Shown here piece by piece: positions 17,013-25,508 of a stretch of DNA of 64,000 nt. The number at the start of each line of letters is the position of its first letter. Within the stretch, counting starts at the first letter, position 1. The notes beneath the pieces are model-generated. The model was not told the origin of the DNA. It saw nothing but the letters and a program-made list of their open reading frames with translations, and searched no databases. The translations under genes and the position numbers were made by a program. Source of the DNA: an uncultured Sphingomonadaceae bacterium (GTDB lineage Bacteria > Pseudomonadota > Alphaproteobacteria > Sphingomonadales > Sphingomonadaceae); the NCBI GenBank assembly GCA_947494305.1, contig CANLUL010000004.1, positions 1 to 64,000 on the forward strand, in the 5' to 3' direction.

Positions 17013-17038
17013 TGGTCCTCTCCCTATTTTTACATGCA

Positions 17039-17061
17039 TGGCAACCATATGATGGCTGCCA
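17039..17061 (-). other. stem-loop between the two PEP-CTERM genes
   Basis: TGGCAaCCAT and ATGGcTGCCA form a 10-bp stem with one mismatch and a 3-base loop. No T-run follows in the direction of transcription, so it is more likely a processing or stability hairpin than a terminator. Confidence 0.45.
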
Positions 17062-17088
17062 CGCTTTTTGATCAATTTAGTTTGGACA

Positions 17089-17904
17089 CTATTCCTGTTC
17101 TTTGCTCTTCCGGCGACGACGCAACATACGACCGGCTGCCAAACCACCAACACCAAGGCCAAATAGAACCAAAACGCCGGGTTCTGGAACTGGCGTACCG
17201 CCAGTTGAGCCCGTTGATCCGCCTGAGCTAGAAGAGCTCGAAGAACTGGATGATGAGCTGCTCGAAGAACTGCTTGAGCTAGAGCTTGATGAACCGCCGA
17301 AACTGGAAGAACCTCCAGTCGAAGTTGACACACCACCTGTGGATGTCGACACACCGCCAGTGGATGTTGAAACACCGCCGGTTGATGTGGACACGCCGCC
17401 GGTTGAGGTGGATACACCACCCGTTGATGTCGAAACACCGCCGGTCGATGTTGAAATTCCACCCGTAGAAGTTGACGTAGAACCACCTGTTGAGGTGCTG
17501 GAAAAACCACCGGTAGAAGTTGATGTAGAACCACCGGAAGTACCACCACTGGTTGTTCCACCACTGGTTGTTCCGCCACCGGTTGAAGTAGAAGTAGAGC
17601 CGCCGCTGGTTGAAGAACCGCCAGTTGAGGTCGATGTGGAGCCGCCGCTTGATGTCGAACTCACGCCGCTTGAACCACTAGAACCACCATAGCTGGATGA
17701 ACCACCGCCATAGCTGCTTGATCCATAGCCGCCGGAGCCACCTTTACCACCGCGACCGCCGCGTTTTTGACCACCAGAGCTGCCTTTTTTACCTCCTTGA
17801 GCTTGGTAGTCGTTACTCTGACTCGGGTAAATGGCCTGTGCCGGAACCGCAATAAATGCACCAGCTGATACAGTAGCGATTAGCGCTAAACGTAGTGATT
17901 TCAT
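17089..17904 (-). CDS. Ser/Thr/Gly repeat protein with PEP-CTERM signal
   Basis: The 271-residue exported protein begins MKSLRLALIATVSAGAFIA with cleavage near AQA, then has a Gly/Lys/Arg-rich segment (GGKKGSSGGQKRGGRGGK), Tyr/Gly/Ser blocks, about seven copies of STSTGGV, a run of over 20 serines, and a terminal VPEP, hydrophobic helix and RRRRKSKEQE. ATG 17904 fits the signal peptide, with GGGGGAAAAG just before. It looks like an extracellular structural or adhesive protein that exosortase would process. The gene sits between hisF and the small PEP-CTERM gene. The repeats make it prone to length change. Confidence 0.8.
   Translation of the reverse strand: MKSLRLALIATVSAGAFIAVPAQAIYPSQSNDYQAQGGKKGSSGGQKRGGRGGKGGSGGYGSSSYGGGSSSYGGSSGSSGVSSTSSGGSTSTSTGGSSTSGGSTSTSTGGGTTSGGTTSGGTSGGSTSTSTGGFSSTSTGGSTSTSTGGISTSTGGVSTSTGGVSTSTGGVSTSTGGVSTSTGGVSTSTGGVSTSTGGSSSFGGSSSSSSSSSSSSSSSSSSSSSSSGGSTGSTGGTPVPEPGVLVLFGLGVGGLAAGRMLRRRRKSKEQE
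17311..17490 (-). repeat. 21-bp tandem repeats inside the PEP-CTERM gene
   Basis: Roughly eight units of 21 bp each encode STSTGGV or close variants. Third positions differ between units, so the array is partly diverged. A related but separate low-complexity block encodes poly-serine at about 17225-17300. Confidence 0.8.
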
Positions 17905-18067
17905 CTTTTCCCCCATCGGGCTGTTAATCTCTCCAACCCGTTTCCTGGAACATCGCAAACGCGCGGCACAGGGAAATGGTTTCGAAAGTGTTAATGGCTC
18001 GTTGGGGTTAATTTTCTGTAAAAATAGATAGTTAACGGAAGGTTATTTCAAACCGTCTCAATTTGGA

Positions 18068-18829
18068 TCAACTACGCGCAGGAAGGTTAGCGGCCCGCAA
18101 TGCCGCATGTGCTTCGGCTATACTATGCTCACCAAAATGGAAAATCGAAGCCGCTAGCACTGCGTTAGCACCGCCTTTTGTGACACCCTCAACCAGATGA
18201 CCAAGATTACCAACACCGCCACTTGCAACAACCGGGATGGACACTGCATCTGACATCGCTTTGGTGAGTTTGAGATCATAGCCATCGCGCGTGCCATCGC
18301 GATCCATGGATGTGACAAGCAACTCCCCTGCTCCCAGATCGGCCATCCGAACAGCATGCTCCAGAGCATCAATGCCGGTCGGTGTGCGGCCGCCGTGGGT
18401 AAAAATTTCCCAACGACCTTCCGCCACTTTTCGTGCATCGATTGAGGCAACCATACATTGGCTACCAAACCGGGTTGCAATATCACTGACCACTTCCGGG
18501 TGCGAAACTGCAGCGCTGTTTACCGCCACTTTGTCAGCGCCCGCCATCAATAGTGCGCGTGCATCATCCGCCGTGCGAACGCCGCCGCCCACGGTTACGG
18601 GCATGAAACAAACCTCTGCGGTCCGGCGCACAACGTCGATGATCGTATCACGCCCCTCATGACTTGCTCCGATATCCAGAAAACAAAGTTCATCGGCTCC
18701 CGCTTTGTCATAGGCCTGGGCCTGCTCAACAGGGTCTCCCGCATCCTGTAAATCGACGAAGTTGACGCCTTTGACCACACGGCCATCGGCGACATCAAGA
18801 CAGGGAATGACACGGATACGAACGGTCAT
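18068..18829 (-). CDS. hisF: imidazole glycerol phosphate synthase, cyclase subunit HisF
   Basis: The 253-residue TIM barrel starts [21 protein letters not shown] with catalytic Asp in CLDV, and carries VTVGGGVRT and VVASGGVGN phosphate-binding loops. HisF uses ammonia from HisH to make IGP and AICAR. Its ATG overlaps the hisA stop (ATGA at 18826-18829). Confidence 0.97.
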   Translation of the reverse strand: MTVRIRVIPCLDVADGRVVKGVNFVDLQDAGDPVEQAQAYDKAGADELCFLDIGASHEGRDTIIDVVRRTAEVCFMPVTVGGGVRTADDARALLMAGADKVAVNSAAVSHPEVVSDIATRFGSQCMVASIDARKVAEGRWEIFTHGGRTPTGIDALEHAVRMADLGAGELLVTSMDRDGTRDGYDLKLTKAMSDAVSIPVVASGGVGNLGHLVEGVTKGGANAVLAASIFHFGEHSIAEAHAALRAANLPARS

Positions 18830-19551
18830 CTGTTCGCCATCGCTATGGCCGTCGCCAAATCCAGTCGCCCATCATAAAGCGCGCGACCTGTGATAACGCC
18901 TTCAATACCTTCGCCAGAAAACTGACTGAGAATATGAATATCGTCGAGACCTTTTACGCCGCCACTTGCTATGACAGGAATATCTACCGAACGTGCTAGA
19001 TCAACCGTTGCTTCAATATTGCAACCAGTCAGCATTCCATCCCGGCCAACGTCAGTGAACAGGATTGAGGCCACGCCTGCATCCTCGAATCGTCGTGCTA
19101 AATCGCGCACGCTGACATCCGAAACATCGGCCCAACCTTCCGTGGCGACCATTCCATCACGCGCATCGACTGCAACAACGATGCCGCCTTCATATTCCTT
19201 CGCCATGTCCTTGACAAATTCTGGATCTTTGAGTGCCGCTGTCCCAATCACCAGCCGCGCTACACCCAGTCCAAACCATCGTTCTACCGTTTCCCGGTTT
19301 CTGATACCGCCGCCCAATTGGACATAGCCTGGGAAGCTGGCGATAATGGCTTCTACAGCTTCGGCATTCTTCGGTGAACCAGCAAAGGCGCCATCCAGAT
19401 CAACGACATGAATATGTTCCGCCCCGGCCGTCGCAAATAGCCCTGCTTGCTCCGCAGGATTGTCACCATAAACTGTAGCGCGATCCATATCACCCTCAGC
19501 CAGGCGAACGACTTCGCCGCCCTTGAGATCGATGGCAGGAAAAACAATCAT
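18826..19551 (-). CDS. hisA: ProFAR isomerase HisA
   Basis: The 241-residue TIM barrel starts [20 protein letters not shown] and shows [16 protein letters not shown] and VIASGGVKG phosphate-binding loops. It isomerises ProFAR to PRFAR, step four of histidine synthesis. Start 19551 overlaps the hisH stop (ATGA at 19548-19551); 53 further in-frame upstream residues are hisH in another frame and are not part of the protein. Confidence 0.96.
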   Translation of the reverse strand: MIVFPAIDLKGGEVVRLAEGDMDRATVYGDNPAEQAGLFATAGAEHIHVVDLDGAFAGSPKNAEAVEAIIASFPGYVQLGGGIRNRETVERWFGLGVARLVIGTAALKDPEFVKDMAKEYEGGIVVAVDARDGMVATEGWADVSDVSVRDLARRFEDAGVASILFTDVGRDGMLTGCNIEATVDLARSVDIPVIASGGVKGLDDIHILSQFSGEGIEGVITGRALYDGRLDLATAIAMANR

Positions 19552-20168
19552 GGTTTCCACTCCAAAAAGCGCTGGAGAAAACCGAGCCCGTAGGCCTGAC
19601 TTTTCTCGGGATGAAATTGCACACCAATGGCTGTGCCGGTCTGAATAGCGGCAACAACCTTGCCGCCATGATCCGTGGTTGCGCAGACTGATGATGGCGT
19701 CTGATTGCATTTGAACTGATAGCTATGCAAAAAATAGGCTTCACCGGCCTCAATTAAATCATGGGCAGCAGTCGGCTCGACTTCATTCCAGCCCATATGT
19801 GGGATTTTTAAACCGTTTGCAGCATCCATCTTTTCGACCGATCCCGCAACCCAGCTGAGGCCATCATGCGTTCCATGCTCAACGCCATATTCCGCCATTA
19901 GCTGCATACCGACACAAATACCTAGAAACGGAGTGCCGTCTCCCAGCACTTTCTTTTCCAACGTTTCGATCATGCCTTCAATCCCGAACAAGGCATCGCG
20001 GCAGGCACCGAAAGCACCGACTCCGGGCAAAATTATCCGGTCGGCCTTTGCCACCAACTCTGGATCGGCGGTAACTGTCACACCTAAAGCGCCCGCCGCT
20101 TTCAAAGCGCTATGAACACTGTGGAGGTTACCTGCGCCAAAATCGATCAGCGCGATTGTCTCAGCCAC
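19548..20168 (-). CDS. hisH: imidazole glycerol phosphate synthase, glutaminase subunit HisH
   Basis: The 206-residue class I glutaminase has the nucleophile motif GICVGMQL and the His/Glu pair in GVQFHPEKS. It feeds ammonia to HisF. It starts with GTG at 20168 and overlaps the end of hisB by 8 bases, so the two are coupled. Confidence 0.96.
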   Translation of the reverse strand: MAETIALIDFGAGNLHSVHSALKAAGALGVTVTADPELVAKADRIILPGVGAFGACRDALFGIEGMIETLEKKVLGDGTPFLGICVGMQLMAEYGVEHGTHDGLSWVAGSVEKMDAANGLKIPHMGWNEVEPTAAHDLIEAGEAYFLHSYQFKCNQTPSSVCATTDHGGKVVAAIQTGTAIGVQFHPEKSQAYGLGFLQRFLEWKP

Positions 20169-20754
20169 CTAGCTGCCCCTTGGTCGATGGAATAGCATCA
20201 CCTTTTCGCGGGTCGCGTTCAACGGCGGAGCGCATGGCTCGGGCAAATCCTTTGAAGATGCTTTCTGCAATATGATGATTGTTCTCGCCGGTCAGCAAAT
20301 CGATATGCAGCGTAATTCCAGCTGCGTCGGCGACGCTGTGGAACCAGTGCTTGAACAACTCCGTATCCATTTCACCCAGTCGTTCCTGCGTGAACGCAGC
20401 ATTCCAAACCAGATAAGGACGTCCCGATATATCCAGCGCAACACGGCTCAGGGTTTCATCCATTGGTGAATAGGCGCTGCCATAACGAACAATCCCTGCC
20501 TTGTCGCCTAACGCTTGGTTAATCGCCTGCCCCACCGCGATGGCGCTATCTTCGGTCGTATGGTGTTGATCGACATGCAAATCACCCTTGATCCGCAATT
20601 TTAGATCAATCAGCGAATGCCGTGAAAATTGTTCGATCATATGATCCAAAAAGCCAATGCCCGTGGACACTTCATATTCACCGGTCCCATCGAGGTTCAA
20701 CTCGACAAAAATCTCAGTTTCCTTGGTGTTTCGTTCTATTTTCGCGCTTCTCAT
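20161..20754 (-). CDS. hisB: imidazoleglycerol-phosphate dehydratase HisB
   Basis: The 197-residue monofunctional enzyme starts [20 protein letters not shown] and carries the paired metal-binding motifs [11 protein letters not shown] with DQHHTTEDS, and [11 protein letters not shown] with NNHHIAES. It dehydrates IGP to imidazole-acetol phosphate. It is the first gene of the hisB-hisH-hisA-hisF run and is divergent from sspB, 112 bases away; the promoters of both must lie in that gap. Confidence 0.96.
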   Translation of the reverse strand: MRSAKIERNTKETEIFVELNLDGTGEYEVSTGIGFLDHMIEQFSRHSLIDLKLRIKGDLHVDQHHTTEDSAIAVGQAINQALGDKAGIVRYGSAYSPMDETLSRVALDISGRPYLVWNAAFTQERLGEMDTELFKHWFHSVADAAGITLHIDLLTGENNHHIAESIFKGFARAMRSAVERDPRKGDAIPSTKGQLGG

Positions 20755-20866
20755 GGCGAAAGCCTATAACCGCTTGAATTTGTCAGGCAAGAATTTCGCG
20801 GTACTCGTGTCAGAAAAAGCCGCAAATACCCTTGACCATAGCGCCGCTAATCGTCACCAAGTGATT

Positions 20867-21355
20867 ATGAGCGACGAAGCACCAGATAGCCTGATTCCGT
20901 ACGATGAAATCGTCCAAGAAGCCTTGCGCGCCGTAGTCAGCCGTGTTTTGAGCGAAGCAGAAACCAATGGACTCCCTGGTGAGCATCATTTTTACATTAC
21001 GTTTAAAACACGCGCACCTGGCGTCGATATTCCGCAACACCTGATCGAAAAATTTCCGGATGAAATGACCATTGTCATCCAAAACCGCTATTGGGATCTG
21101 AAGGTAAGTGAGGATCGCTTTGAGGTTGGGCTAAGTTTCAATCAGATAAGTTCCATGCTGCATATACCGTTTGCAGCGATAACGTCGTTTGTGGATCCCG
21201 CCGTAGATTTTGCCTTGCAGTTCCATGTCGACGAAATCGAAGATGATATGGACAGCCACGAACCAGCCGAAAATGACGGTGAAGAACGGGCTGAACCCCA
21301 ACTGGTAGAAGATGGTTCCAATGTGGTCAATGTGGACTTCGGTAAGAAGAAATAG
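20867..21355 (+). CDS. sspB: ClpXP adaptor SspB (alphaproteobacterial type)
   Basis: The 162-residue protein starts MSDEAPDSLIPYDEIVQEAL, has the SspB core with HFYITFKTRAPGVDIP and FEVGLSFN, and ends with an acidic linker and a VVNVDFGKKK tail, which serves as the ClpX-binding motif. It delivers ssrA-tagged and other substrates to ClpXP. ATG 20867 fits the family; 70 extra in-frame residues upstream overlap hisB in antisense and are not used. Confidence 0.88.
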   Translation: MSDEAPDSLIPYDEIVQEALRAVVSRVLSEAETNGLPGEHHFYITFKTRAPGVDIPQHLIEKFPDEMTIVIQNRYWDLKVSEDRFEVGLSFNQISSMLHIPFAAITSFVDPAVDFALQFHVDEIEDDMDSHEPAENDGEERAEPQLVEDGSNVVNVDFGKKK

Positions 21356-21471
21356 ACGGCCTCCAAGTTTTATTTTTTCTTATAAAGTCTGGAAAATTTA
21401 GCCCTACTGTATTATCTATATAACACTCTATAAAGCGGATATTTCGCTTCGATAGTGAAAATGGAGATCAC

Positions 21472-22854
21472 ATGGCCGATATGCGCACTGAATCCGATAG
21501 TCTGGGAGACATTAAAGTTCCAGCAGAAGCCTATTGGGGTGCCCAGACTCAGCGCAGTATCGAAAATTTCCCGTTCCCACGGCATGAACGGATGCCCATC
21601 CGGCTGATCCATGCTCTGGCTACGGTTAAGCAAGCAGCGGCCCGTGTAAATGGCATCCACGGATTAGAAGCAGAGATATCGGCGGCGATTGAGAAAGCCG
21701 CGAAAGCGGTTCGCAGCGGGGCGCATGATAATCAATTTCCGCTAAGCATCTGGCAAACCGGCTCTGGCACACAGACTAATATGAATGTGAATGAAGTGAT
21801 TGCCGGAATTGCCAATGAAGCCATTTACGGCACGCGAGGCGGTAAATATCCAGTCCACCCCAATGATCATGTCAATCGCGGACAATCTTCCAACGACAGT
21901 TTCCCAACCGCCATGCATGTTGGCGCTGCTCTGGCTTTGGAGGTCGAACTGTTTCCGGCACTGGAGCAACTGCACGATGCTCTCGCGGAAAAAGCACAGC
22001 GCTGGAAGAATATCGTTAAAATCGGCCGCACCCATTTGCAGGACGCAACGCCGTTGACACTGGGGCAGGAATTCTCCGGCTATGCTGCACAGCTGGTTGC
22101 CAATCGCGACCGGATTGAAGGCATATTGCCGCGCCTCTATCAACTCGCCCAAGGCGGTACGGCGGTCGGGACGGGGCTGAATGCACCCGAGAATTTTGGA
22201 GAGCATATTGCCAAAGAGATTTCTAAAATCACTGGATTGAAATTCACCTCCTCTTCGAACAAATTTGCTGAACTGGCGGCGCACGATACAATGGTCGAAC
22301 TATCTGGCGCGCTGAACACGCTGGCGGTATCGCTCACCAAAATCGCCAATGATATCCGGTTGCTGGGTTCTGGCCCGCGCTCCGGCTTGGGTGAGATTTC
22401 CCTGCCCTCCAACGAACCGGGCAGTTCAATCATGCCCGGCAAGGTCAATCCAACACAATGCGAAATGTTGACCATGGTAGCCGCGCAGATGATCGGTAAT
22501 CATCAGGCAGTCACTGTAGGTGGGATGCAGGGGCATCTGGAGCTGAATGTTTTTAAGCCAATGATTGCGGCCAATGTGCTGCGATCCATTGAAATTGCCT
22601 CCATCGGAATGTCCAATTTTGCTGAGCGCTGTGTCGACGGTTTGGAGGCCAATGAAAAGCGGATACAGGAGCTGGTCGACAACTCATTAATGCTTGTGAC
22701 AGCGCTTGCTCCCGTTATCGGATATGACAATGCATCGAAGATCGCGAAGCACGCACATGACAAGGGCATAACATTGAAAGCAGCGGCGCTCGATTTGGGT
22801 TTGGTTGACGAAACCACATTCGATGCCCACGTTAAACCTGAAAATATGATCTAA
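21472..22854 (+). CDS. fumC: class II fumarate hydratase FumC
   Basis: The 460-residue enzyme starts MADMRTESDSLGDIKVPAEA YWGAQTQRS, and has QTGSGTQTNMNVNEV, GRTHLQDATP and the superfamily signature GSSIMPGKVNP. It converts fumarate to malate in the citric acid cycle and is the oxygen-stable iron-free type. It stands alone with its own promoter and is followed 13 bases later by a small hypothetical gene. Confidence 0.97.
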   Translation: MADMRTESDSLGDIKVPAEAYWGAQTQRSIENFPFPRHERMPIRLIHALATVKQAAARVNGIHGLEAEISAAIEKAAKAVRSGAHDNQFPLSIWQTGSGTQTNMNVNEVIAGIANEAIYGTRGGKYPVHPNDHVNRGQSSNDSFPTAMHVGAALALEVELFPALEQLHDALAEKAQRWKNIVKIGRTHLQDATPLTLGQEFSGYAAQLVANRDRIEGILPRLYQLAQGGTAVGTGLNAPENFGEHIAKEISKITGLKFTSSSNKFAELAAHDTMVELSGALNTLAVSLTKIANDIRLLGSGPRSGLGEISLPSNEPGSSIMPGKVNPTQCEMLTMVAAQMIGNHQAVTVGGMQGHLELNVFKPMIAANVLRSIEIASIGMSNFAERCVDGLEANEKRIQELVDNSLMLVTALAPVIGYDNASKIAKHAHDKGITLKAAALDLGLVDETTFDAHVKPENMI

Positions 22855-22867
22855 AGCGGGAGTAATT

Positions 22868-23137
22868 ATGTCGATATTGCGAACGGCAGCAACAGCGGTA
22901 GTTGGTAGTGAGATTGCCAAGCAGAAGAAAGGCAATGGCCTGCTGGGTTTTGGTCTGGGGTTGATAGCAACCCGTATTGCCACACGATCTCTGCCCGGAG
23001 CGATGCTGATCGGCGGGGTAATGGTTGCCAAAGCGCTATATGACCGCGCGCAGGAAGCGGAAGAAGAGCTTCTCGCTGCGGATCAGGTAATTGATATTGA
23101 AGGACGTTCGGTACCGAAGGAAGAAGCAGCAATCTAA
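22868..23137 (+). CDS. small hypothetical protein downstream of fumC
   Basis: The 89-residue protein has a hydrophobic, Gly/Ala-rich middle (GLLGFGLGLIATRIA and GAMLIGGVMVAKALY) that could form one or two membrane segments, and an acidic C-terminus. No known domain is recognised. It follows fumC closely and overlaps the next, convergent gene by 4 bases. Confidence 0.6.
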   Translation: MSILRTAATAVVGSEIAKQKKGNGLLGFGLGLIATRIATRSLPGAMLIGGVMVAKALYDRAQEAEEELLAADQVIDIEGRSVPKEEAAI

Positions 23138-23967
23138 GTCGGGTAGACGTTCATTTCAAAGGTTGCGCATTGACGTTCGGCTTGCTCAACGACAATCTTG
23201 ATCTCACCCGCCGCTTGATCTTCCGAAATCAGTTTCACATCAAAGGGCCGATCCAGTTCTACATAGCGATTAAACGCAATCGTTCCGCTCGATAGGATCA
23301 TTGTCTCGCCGCGCCACAGATTTACAAACTGCCGCACCACGTCTGCGAGCTGGTTTGAGTTTACATGATCACCAGATCCGCTGTGATAGGGATGAACCGG
23401 CATGAAGCCAGTTGCCTTCGGAACCATCGCTTGAACGGCTGGCTGTTTATCCTCAATGAGCGGCGAAACAAAACAATGACTTTGCGACCCCACGCCAACC
23501 GATTCCGCATCGGCAAACACAAAGTTTGAAACATCGACTGGATCAGCAGCTTTCAGTTTCGCCTTCGCTCGCCAGCCCTCAAAATCGCGGTTCTGGAATA
23601 TCACACCAATTCCGTCCATTTGATAAACCAGCGCATCATTGGCATCAAAGAACCGAATCTGAAACCCCGGGGAACCCTTCGCGCCTGTTTGTTTGCCGAT
23701 ACCATGAACAGCGTGGCCAACGCCCGGTTTTCCGCACTGCCAGGTTATATGGGTTAGCGCCGACCATTTATCCGGATCCCACGTCCCCCGCGCGGATGCG
23801 GTTTCCACCGACGCCCAAAAATTGATGGACTGGACCACAATTGGATCAAAGGGATGCAGTACCAACCAAGGCCATTTTTCCGCATCGATCGAGCATTGGA
23901 ATGTAACAGTTCCATCCTCCGCCACGACATGACCATGTGTATATGAATGTGGCGAAACTCCTTGCAT
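23134..23967 (-). CDS. uncharacterised protein, possible hotdog-like domain
   Basis: The 277-residue soluble protein has no signal peptide and I do not recognise a family with confidence. The segment HPYHSGSGDHVNSNQLADVV recalls the H-x-N pattern of some AfsA/hotdog thioesterase-like proteins, and an N-terminal half with similar length could be a second such domain. This is a weak resemblance. It ends by overlapping the small gene behind fumC and is 6 bases downstream of nothing else on its strand except the DUF2585 gene, which ends at 23975. Confidence 0.5.
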   Translation of the reverse strand: MQGVSPHSYTHGHVVAEDGTVTFQCSIDAEKWPWLVLHPFDPIVVQSINFWASVETASARGTWDPDKWSALTHITWQCGKPGVGHAVHGIGKQTGAKGSPGFQIRFFDANDALVYQMDGIGVIFQNRDFEGWRAKAKLKAADPVDVSNFVFADAESVGVGSQSHCFVSPLIEDKQPAVQAMVPKATGFMPVHPYHSGSGDHVNSNQLADVVRQFVNLWRGETMILSSGTIAFNRYVELDRPFDVKLISEDQAAGEIKIVVEQAERQCATFEMNVYPT

Positions 23968-23974
23968 AATGCCT

Positions 23975-24574
23975 CTATTTCTTGGTCACCCAGATACTAT
24001 TTGCAGCCTCCTGCCATTCCTTCACAGCTTCAACCGGAAAGCTCAACATCAGCACATTGAGCGCCAGATTGTCGCGGATTGCCCAAAGCGCGATCAGCTC
24101 AAACACGATCAAGACTGCCAGCGTCCATTTCCAACCCATTTTCCAGGCAGCAAAGAAACCCAGCGTCATCCAGCCAATATCGGCCATGCTGTTGATGATG
24201 CTATCCCCGCTATAACCCAAACCAATGGTCGCCTCGCGATAGCGGTTGATTATGATCGGGGAATTTTCCAGCACTTCCCAAAATCCCTCAAGAAAAACCG
24301 CCAAACACAACGCCAATCCGAACCGCTTTGCATCAGAATATTTGCGGAACAACCAGGCGCCCAACCAGAAGAATAAGAACCCGTGGATGATGTGGCTAAA
24401 CGTGTACCAGTCGGCGAGGTGCTGGCTATTCTCTGCGCTATTCACATAGCCGTGCCAGAATTTGACTGTTCCACATTCGCATATCGGCGGGCGATCCATT
24501 GCAAACAGTACGGCTAGGCAAAGGAGTGCGATTCCAATGGCACCGAATATATAGTTACGTGAGATGGTGGTCAT
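23975..24574 (-). CDS. DUF2585 family membrane protein
   Basis: The 199-residue protein has five or so hydrophobic segments and the family-like stretches YTFSHIIHGFLFFWL, FLEGFWEVLENSPIIINRYR and YSGDSIINSMADIGWMTLGF. DUF2585 proteins occur mostly in alphaproteobacteria and have no known function. Start 24574 puts MTTISRN before the first helix; an earlier in-frame start adds 24 unlikely residues. The hypothetical gene at 23134-23967 follows 7 bases downstream. Confidence 0.8.
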   Translation of the reverse strand: MTTISRNYIFGAIGIALLCLAVLFAMDRPPICECGTVKFWHGYVNSAENSQHLADWYTFSHIIHGFLFFWLGAWLFRKYSDAKRFGLALCLAVFLEGFWEVLENSPIIINRYREATIGLGYSGDSIINSMADIGWMTLGFFAAWKMGWKWTLAVLIVFELIALWAIRDNLALNVLMLSFPVEAVKEWQEAANSIWVTKK

Positions 24575-24774
24575 ATTTACTCCCTGCAACAAACAGAACA
24601 ACAGCTTATCGAAGCCGTTGCAAGAGTGTAAGGATATATTTTCCAACCTCCGCTATTTTTCACTAAGCGCATGTCCACAAATATCTGGATCAAGATCGGG
24701 TAAAAACCGAAATCTACATTCATCGACAAGGCGACCAGTTGCGTTCATGATAAAGTTTTATATATTGACGGGCT

Positions 24775-25476
24775 ATGCAAGCTATTGCCCAATATTATAC
24801 CCACTCGGCACTGCAAACACGGCTAGTGATCAGCATCGGTGTCGCAGTGCTTCTAAACGCGGTATATTGTCTAATCTATCGATACACCTCGGGTAATCCC
24901 GCAACATTGTTCGAAGCACTATCCTGGGGGATAATAAACATAGCCCCATGGGTGGCAGCCGTTGAACTAGGCCGGCCTCTTAAAAAAGTATCGCATTTGA
25001 TATTGCTTTTCCTGGGAGCTGCAGTTCTTTCTTTGTGCCTTGAAGTAGCAGTGAAACTTGATCCACCGACTGCTTTCGACTTGATAAGGCGCATTCCCGG
25101 AGCATTGATCGCGCTGGCGGCAATCGGAACGCTGAAATTTGTCGCCAGACGCAAACAGCCAAAACGAGTTGAGCAAAGCGGAAGCTTTATGATTGCTTCC
25201 TGTGATTGGGTGAGATCAGCCGGCAATTATGTCGAAATTCACAGACAAGGAAGCCAACCCAACCTTATGCGTGCAACATTGGCCCACATAACCAATCATA
25301 CCAAGCCAAAGCTGATCCGGATCCATCGCAGATATGCCGTTTTGCCAAGGGCAATCGATCGCATCGAACATAGTCATGTCCGATTAAAAGATGGAACAAG
25401 GCTTCCGGTTGGCGATCGATATCGTCAAGAACTGTCCGGTATAAATCTGTTCACCCCTTCGTCCCAAAACCGTTGA
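24775..25476 (+). CDS. membrane-anchored LytTR transcriptional regulator
   Basis: The 233-residue protein has four hydrophobic segments in its first 125 residues and a C-terminal LytTR DNA-binding domain (SCDWVRSAGNYVEIHRQG, RIHRRYAVLPRAIDRI, LPVGDRYRQEL). It lacks a receiver domain, so it is not a classical response regulator; the membrane part may sense a signal or bind a partner. It lies 32 bases before an exported hydrolase gene on the same strand, which could be its target. Confidence 0.8.
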   Translation: MQAIAQYYTHSALQTRLVISIGVAVLLNAVYCLIYRYTSGNPATLFEALSWGIINIAPWVAAVELGRPLKKVSHLILLFLGAAVLSLCLEVAVKLDPPTAFDLIRRIPGALIALAAIGTLKFVARRKQPKRVEQSGSFMIASCDWVRSAGNYVEIHRQGSQPNLMRATLAHITNHTKPKLIRIHRRYAVLPRAIDRIEHSHVRLKDGTRLPVGDRYRQELSGINLFTPSSQNR

Positions 25477-25508
25477 TCTAGGCATCTTGGCTCGATCAAT
25501 TGATCGGC

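Noticed and set aside
17311-17490. Possible CRISPR array because of regularly spaced repeats.
   Set aside because: The units are contiguous 21-bp coding repeats without spacers and lie inside an open gene with a signal peptide.
16644-17579. A 311-codon minus-strand frame covering two PEP-CTERM genes.
   Set aside because: Its first 189 codons are the neighbouring repeat gene read in another frame; the real start with a signal peptide and ribosome site is 17012.
17102-17692. A 196-codon plus-strand frame rich in Pro, Glu and Val.
   Set aside because: It is the antisense of the Ser/Thr/Gly repeats in the PEP-CTERM gene; it has no signal peptide or domain and arises from the repeat composition.
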